This document shows positions 42,432 through 45,726 of a stretch of DNA of 45,726 nucleotides, one piece after another. Position 1 is the first letter of the stretch. Each line of letters starts with the position of its first letter. The notes under the pieces are model-generated. The model did not search any database, was not told where the DNA came from, and was given only the letters and a program-made list of their open reading frames with translations. Both the position numbers and the translations under genes were made by a program. The stretch comes from Deltaproteobacteria bacterium (GTDB lineage: Bacteria > Myxococcota > B64-G9), in the NCBI GenBank assembly GCA_019314375.1, contig JAFCZJ010000031.1, positions 1 to 45,726 of the forward strand, in the 5' to 3' direction.

Positions 42432-43364
42432 ATGCTCCTTGGCGATCCACTTTGCAATCCATCCCTTGACCGGCTCTTTTACTTCTTGATTCCTGATGTA
42501 TCCCAGCACACGCCCCACCTGGTAGTAGGATACCTTCAACAATTTGCCTATCTCTCTTTGCCGCAAGGTCGTGCTGCGATTCAATGCCCAGACGGCGAAT
42601 CTTCTGGCGGGATTTGCGCCGGGCCCCATCTGTGTTTTGCGGAGTTCTCGGAGCTTGGCACCTGTCATTTTCTGAATATCTTCGAGCACATCCTCGGGCA
42701 GCCGGTTGCGCGGGTGCTTTGTTTTGGGTTCTTTCTTTTCCGAGCTTGTCATCTCTCGCGGCTCGATGGCCTTTCGCGCAAAGAGACCCGTCTCCGGGTT
42801 GAAGTCCTCGGGGTACTCTTTGCGCCCCAATCGGTAGGACTCCACAAAAGAATGGAGTTTCTTCTTGCCTCCGAACAAGTCGACAAAGAAACCCGTCCGC
42901 AACCATTCCGGTGCTTTCTCCAGGTTCATATAGGCCCGATAGCTAGTCCAGCCCTCATCCGCCGTGGATTTCTGGATCAAACTAGCCTCCACCGGGTTGA
43001 GGTGGATGTAAGCGATCAGTACGCGAAGATACTCCTCGTCCTCAACGAGCTGACTCGTAAACCGTCCCCGAAACACCGGCCCGTCCCAGCGATGCCGGCG
43101 ATTGATCCACTGCGCATAATTGCCGTTAAGGTCCTGCATGGCCTCGGAAAGATTCCCCAAAGCGCTGCGAACAAGAAGGTGATAATGGTTCGGCATCAAA
43201 GAAAACGCATGCAACTCAAGACCAAACTGCTCAACCGTATTCCCAAGAAGGTCCAAAAAACCCTGGCAATCACTCTTAACCTTAAAAATAGGCGCACGTC
43301 GCGCACCCCGATGCATCACATGATGCCAGGCACCCTCATAATCAATTCGTCTTTTTCTCGGCAT
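42429..43364 (-). CDS. REP-associated tyrosine transposase (RAYT), HUH/Y1 family
   Basis: 311 residues. The Y1 domain (about 8-150) has WHHVMHRGARRAPIF, the HUH-like SLMPNHYHLLV (His60, His62), YAQWINRRHRWDGPVFRGRF and YIHLNPVEASLI, where Tyr119 is the likely catalytic residue. A C-terminal extension (about 190-311) is basic and includes a helix-turn-helix-like end (LREIGKLLKVSYYQVGRVLGYIR) used by many RAYTs. These enzymes nick single-stranded REP sequences; the matching inverted repeats flank the gene. The domain is complete, unlike the family member at the left window edge. Confidence 0.92.
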   Translation of the reverse strand: MPRKRRIDYEGAWHHVMHRGARRAPIFKVKSDCQGFLDLLGNTVEQFGLELHAFSLMPNHYHLLVRSALGNLSEAMQDLNGNYAQWINRRHRWDGPVFRGRFTSQLVEDEEYLRVLIAYIHLNPVEASLIQKSTADEGWTSYRAYMNLEKAPEWLRTGFFVDLFGGKKKLHSFVESYRLGRKEYPEDFNPETGLFARKAIEPREMTSSEKKEPKTKHPRNRLPEDVLEDIQKMTGAKLRELRKTQMGPGANPARRFAVWALNRSTTLRQREIGKLLKVSYYQVGRVLGYIRNQEVKEPVKGWIAKWIAKEH

Positions 43365-43369
43365 AAAGC

Positions 43370-43418
43370 AAGCATGTCAAGCCACCCGCTAAGTGTCAAG
43401 TGTCGGGGTCTGACCCCC
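43370..43418. repeat. Right REP of the RAYT unit, with 48-base extended copy
   Basis: 43390-43418 is the right inverted repeat. The longer 48-base block AAGCATGTCAAGCCACCCGC ... GACCCC (43370-43417) recurs at 44011-44058 with one substitution (T43390 versus C44031). Confidence 0.93.
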
Positions 43419-43419
43419 T

Positions 43420-43932
43420 GCTCACGTCGTGATGGACTTCATCCATGTGCTTGAGTACCTGTGGCAGGCATCTTACGCTTTCCATGAACCCGGGACTACT
43501 GAAGCACAGCAATGGGTGCAGCAGCGTGGTCTTCGAGTCCTGCATGGCAAATCGAGCGACGTGGCGGCCGGCATGCGCCGTAGCGCCACTTTGCGGGCTC
43601 TGCGTGGATCCAAACGAGAAGCCGTGGACAAATGCGCCGGCTACCTGTTGAAGAATCGGGATTACCTGCAATATGACCTGTATCTGGATGTCGGCTTCCC
43701 GATCGGGACCGGAGTCATCGAGGGCGCATGTCGCCATTTGGTCAAAGATCGAATGGATCTGACCGGCGCACGATGGCGCTTGGCGGGAGCCGAAGCCGTT
43801 CTTCGACTGCGCGCTCTGAGGGCCAGCGGCGATTTTCAGGACTACCTCCGATTCCATCGCGAGCAGGAACGCCAGCGCAACTACACGTCGCGATTCACCA
43901 CACGATCATTTTCGGTTGCGGAGGCGGCATGA
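43420..43932 (+). pseudogene. 5'-truncated ISKra4-family transposase
   Basis: About 170 residues of the C-terminal half of an ISKra4-type DDE transposase: HVVMDFIHVLEYLWQASYAF, RRSATLRALRGSKREAVDKCAGYLL, TGVIEGACRHLVKDRMDLTGARW and LAGAEAVLRLRALRASGDF. The familiar HVxxDFIHVLEYLW segment begins at 43420, immediately after the REP ends at 43418, so the 5' half was lost exactly at the REP junction. The missing part is not found on the far side of the RAYT unit. A GTG at 43429 could start a product but it would lack the catalytic N-terminal half. It is not expected to be active. Confidence 0.85.
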
Positions 43933-44010
43933 TTACGTCGTTTCAAAAGAGCTACACCCAACTGCTTTCGAACCGCGTCGGCCAACTGGTCATAAGTGAA
44001 GGGCTCGGCC

Positions 44011-44058
44011 AAGCATGTCAAGCCACCCGCCAAGTGTCAAGTGTCGGGGTCTGACCCC
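44011..44058. repeat. Third REP copy, direct repeat of 43370-43417
   Basis: 47 of 48 bases identical to 43370-43417 and in the same orientation. It holds the GGGGTCTGACCCC near-palindrome. It is separated from the RAYT unit by the ISKra4 remnant. Confidence 0.93.
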
Positions 44059-44097
44059 GCTTTGGCCTGACCCCGCTTTGGCCGACCCCGCCTTGGC
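44051..44097. repeat. 16-base tandem repeat
   Basis: CTGACCCCGCTTTGGC occurs at 44051-44066 and 44067-44082; a 15-base variant follows at 44083-44097 (CGACCCCGCCTTGGC). It grows out of the end of the third REP copy. Confidence 0.85.
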
Positions 44098-44215
44098 CGG
44101 CCAGGGTGCGTAGCGGTCGAAACTTGCGGATAAAAAGGTGGAGGAGAAAAGCCTTCAATGGATACGTTTTTTTACTTGACGGGGTCGGCTAATGGGTGAC
44201 CCCTTTCCCGGCTTC

Positions 44216-45121
44216 TCAATGGCCATGCCATACTTTTTTGATTAAAGAAGCATTTTTGGGATCTGCCAGAAGGTATCCCGCTTCATCTTGGTGGACACTT
44301 CTCCAAAAGAGAAGAACAGGGTTCGCATCTTCGTTGAGGGTTAACTCGCCCAAAAATTTCACTTCATTTCCAAGATAGAGATTCTTTTTGGTTCCGAGAA
44401 CCACCCAGTGTTCACCGACAAACATATGTTCCTCACCACTCTTTGTGAGTGCTTTTGTTATGCGGGGAAGCTTGAATACAGCCAGTTGAGCGCCACTTTT
44501 TGTGGTCCAGCACCTTGTTAGTTCATAGTCATTTTTCCTCACCAACCCGACCGTATTGGCCTTTCGAACATTAGGGAATTCGGGGAGTAGACGTCTTGCA
44601 GGGCAAGGAGAAATTTTGCACCTACTGCGAGATAATTTTGTTTCCAGTTTGCTTCCAAGGTGGCTTGCGTAGATTTTAGGGTGGGTCACCCAGCCGCAAT
44701 CTGCATATAGATTTTGGGTGCCTGTTTTCGAAATTGGTCGCCTGTCTTTGCTGGATACAAAAAAAATATTTTCTTCAACTGAACTGTCCCATGAGGATTT
44801 TCGACGGAGGGCAATTGAAGAGGTTTCTGTCTCTTGTGAATTTACCATCCAAAATTCTGTATTTTCGATTTCCGAAACTTTCTTGTTTTCCAGCTCATTT
44901 CTTTCGCCGGTCCATGCCAAGTCCACCGGGTTCCAGTGTCCATTGAGATCTCTACAGAAAGAAACTCGGAGGACTTTGGCCGGCTGATAACCCTTTCCCT
45001 CTTCCGAGATTTCGACAAGCTTCGGATCCTCCCAGAATCCGACATAGGAGCAACAAGGCAAATTCACTTTTCCAACAAGGGATGACCCAAGCAGAATCAC
45101 CAACAAGGCCTGAATGCTCAT
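44216..45121 (-). CDS. Exported protein of unknown function; candidate immunity protein
   Basis: 301 residues from ATG 45121, with TTGAGG 8 bases upstream. The N-terminus MSIQALLVILLGSSLVG is a signal peptide, with Cys23/24 (LPCCS) close behind, possibly a lipobox variant. The mature part has several cysteines (about 9) and many short beta-like segments; I recognise no domain. It begins 9 bases after the stop of the L,D-transpeptidase-fold gene, whose 3' end also holds its ribosome site, so the two are translated from one message. A periplasmic location is what an immunity protein against a peptidoglycan-acting toxin requires. This role is inferred from context only. The gene is AT-rich compared with the 1-40 kb region. 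Confidence 0.65.
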   Translation of the reverse strand: MSIQALLVILLGSSLVGKVNLPCCSYVGFWEDPKLVEISEEGKGYQPAKVLRVSFCRDLNGHWNPVDLAWTGERNELENKKVSEIENTEFWMVNSQETETSSIALRRKSSWDSSVEENIFFVSSKDRRPISKTGTQNLYADCGWVTHPKIYASHLGSKLETKLSRSRCKISPCPARRLLPEFPNVRKANTVGLVRKNDYELTRCWTTKSGAQLAVFKLPRITKALTKSGEEHMFVGEHWVVLGTKKNLYLGNEVKFLGELTLNEDANPVLLFWRSVHQDEAGYLLADPKNASLIKKVWHGH

Positions 45122-45130
45122 CTCGAAACC

Positions 45131-45726
45131 TCAATGTACAGTAATTGTGTTATTGCCCTCTTCGGTTTTGAGCATATCGTTAAGCTCATTCCATACATCA
45201 ATGTCTGTGATGGCAATACAGCCATCCGAACAAGTGTCTTCGCCGCTTCTGCAGAAGTGAAGTTGGATGCCGGTACGACTATACTTTTGAGGCCTTTGCT
45301 TCTTATCCCATTTCATGCTTCGTCTGTCTGTGGATTCATTTGTTTTTCGATGTGGCCGACCGACATTGTAGGTCCCTTTTTCTGGTGGTCCTGAGTCTTT
45401 CAGCCATGATTTTTGTGGGTTATTTTTTCCTTTGCCGTAGATTTCCTTCTGTTTGTTGTTGCCCGACACTGCCTTATCAGTACGTAAGCTAGACTTGGGT
45501 TTGCCATCGTCGGTCGTCTCGTTCGGGATGCACACCAACTCATGGGTGTCTGTTTTGTAAGTACAATAATAGCACACATCATCTTGGTCTTCTTCCTGGC
45601 GTTTTCGCTCGCGTTCTCGCCGTTTTTGTCTTTCTGATGGTATGTTTCCTGGCCAGGGCCCACGAATGATGCGCCATAACATGTCCCAATCCACACCGCC
45701 GCCACCGTCTACATCTTCACGATTCA
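45131..45726 (-). CDS. L,D-transpeptidase-fold (DUF2778/Tlde1-like) C-terminal domain, 5' end outside window
   Basis: The frame is open to the window edge (codons continue upstream of GTG 45694 as NREDVDGGGG), so this is the C-terminal part of a longer protein. Numbering from the GTG: a charged linker (about 20-40), then GKGKNNPQKSWLKDSGPPEKGTY (87-109), which mirrors the GxGxNNP...DxGPIPxGTY signature of DUF2778/Tlde1, and SRTGIQLHFCRSGEDTCSDGCI (139-160), with the His146 and Cys159 of the HGx...SxGCI catalytic motif. Tlde1 enzymes attack or edit peptidoglycan tetrapeptides and act as secreted antibacterial toxins. The Gly-rich junction suggests a toxin tip on a larger carrier such as Rhs/polymorphic protein; the carrier is not visible. 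Confidence 0.78.
   Translation of the reverse strand, partial: NREDVDGGGGVDWDMLWRIIRGPWPGNIPSERQKRRERERKRQEEDQDDVCYYCTYKTDTHELVCIPNETTDDGKPKSSLRTDKAVSGNNKQKEIYGKGKNNPQKSWLKDSGPPEKGTYNVGRPHRKTNESTDRRSMKWDKKQRPQKYSRTGIQLHFCRSGEDTCSDGCIAITDIDVWNELNDMLKTEEGNNTITVH

Larger units (their letters stand above)
42403..43418 (-). mobile_element. REP-bounded RAYT transposase unit
   Basis: A single transposase gene (42429-43364) lies between 29-base inverted repeats that each contain a near-palindrome GGGGTC-x-GACCCC. The unit is 1016 bases. It abuts a truncated ISKra4-type gene on the right and a low-GC gene on the left. No target duplication is obvious, as expected for HUH/Y1 enzymes. Confidence 0.8.
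43933..44215. other. Mosaic intergenic stretch with REP copy and short repeats
   Basis: No gene is supported here. It contains the tail after the ISKra4 remnant, a third REP copy (44011-44058), a 16-base repeat (44051-44097) and a GGGGTC...GACCCC inverted pair (44180-44202). The T-run near 44167-44173 faces the wrong way to end the minus-strand gene that stops at 44216. Confidence 0.6.

Noticed and set aside
44167..44202. Terminator for the immunity candidate
   Set aside because: The GGGGTC/GACCCC stem has an 11-base loop, and the T-run lies on the wrong strand and side.

Overview
The window looks like a chromosomal segment of a GC-rich deltaproteobacterium in the broad sense, most likely a Myxococcota relative. 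The evidence is gene style, not a database match: two eukaryote-like Ser/Thr kinases (one with a PEGA domain, one with GYF_2 and DUF4388-like parts), LysM/TPR envelope proteins, several very cysteine-rich lipoproteins, MopE-type metal-binding motifs with NHL propellers, a CotH-family protein and a DUF6178-like protein. No rRNA, tRNA or CRISPR array was seen.

Layout. 1-931: the 3' part of a Y1/REP-type transposase and a repeat-bearing gap. 932-3323 (minus): a kinase and LysM-TPR operon. 3463-7657 (plus): a small protein, rluD, xerC, hslV and hslU, the last three tightly packed as in the classic xerC-hslVU arrangement. 7679-12661: a good sigma70-type promoter followed by a J-domain/TPR protein, a second-type Hsp70 and a TPR protein with a long VPQP repeat, which reads as a dedicated chaperone module. 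12669-17034 (minus): an extended SDR reductase, coaE, two exported proteins and a Na+/Ca2+-type exchanger, with short tandem repeats in the exchanger leader. 17299-21891: a tetraheme cytochrome c, then ResB and CcsA (system II cytochrome c maturation; this CcsA carries a large insertion with an eight-cysteine domain), then an EGF/FGE-fold lipoprotein. 21931-23004 (minus): a lipoprotein made of nine repeats with a knottin-like cysteine pattern. 23136-28685 (plus): engB, a SurA-like chaperone, rimI, pyrK, pyrD and a multidomain kinase, each overlapping the next except for the first step's separate promoter region. 28738-30525: aspS. 30534-36000: a surface operon of a small exported ORF, a Cys-rich lipoprotein, a CotH-like protein, an OprP-type porin and a beta-barrel protein. 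36159-38979: two tandem paralogous MopE/NHL lipoproteins. 38969-40669 (minus): a DUF6178-like protein.

From about 40.7 kb to the end the sequence becomes visibly more AT-rich and mosaic. It holds a membrane-anchored TIKI/TraB-like protein fused to a degenerate gluzincin-like domain, a complete RAYT transposase bounded by inverted REP sequences, a 5'-truncated ISKra4-type transposase, a further REP copy, and, on the minus strand at the window edge, an L,D-transpeptidase-fold (DUF2778/Tlde1-like) C-terminal domain followed after 9 bases by a gene for an exported protein. That last pair is a plausible peptidoglycan-targeting toxin with a periplasmic immunity protein.

The strongest leads are the nine-knottin lipoprotein, the toxin/immunity candidate, the CcsA insertion, the J/Hsp70/VPQP chaperone module and the TIKI-gluzincin fusion.
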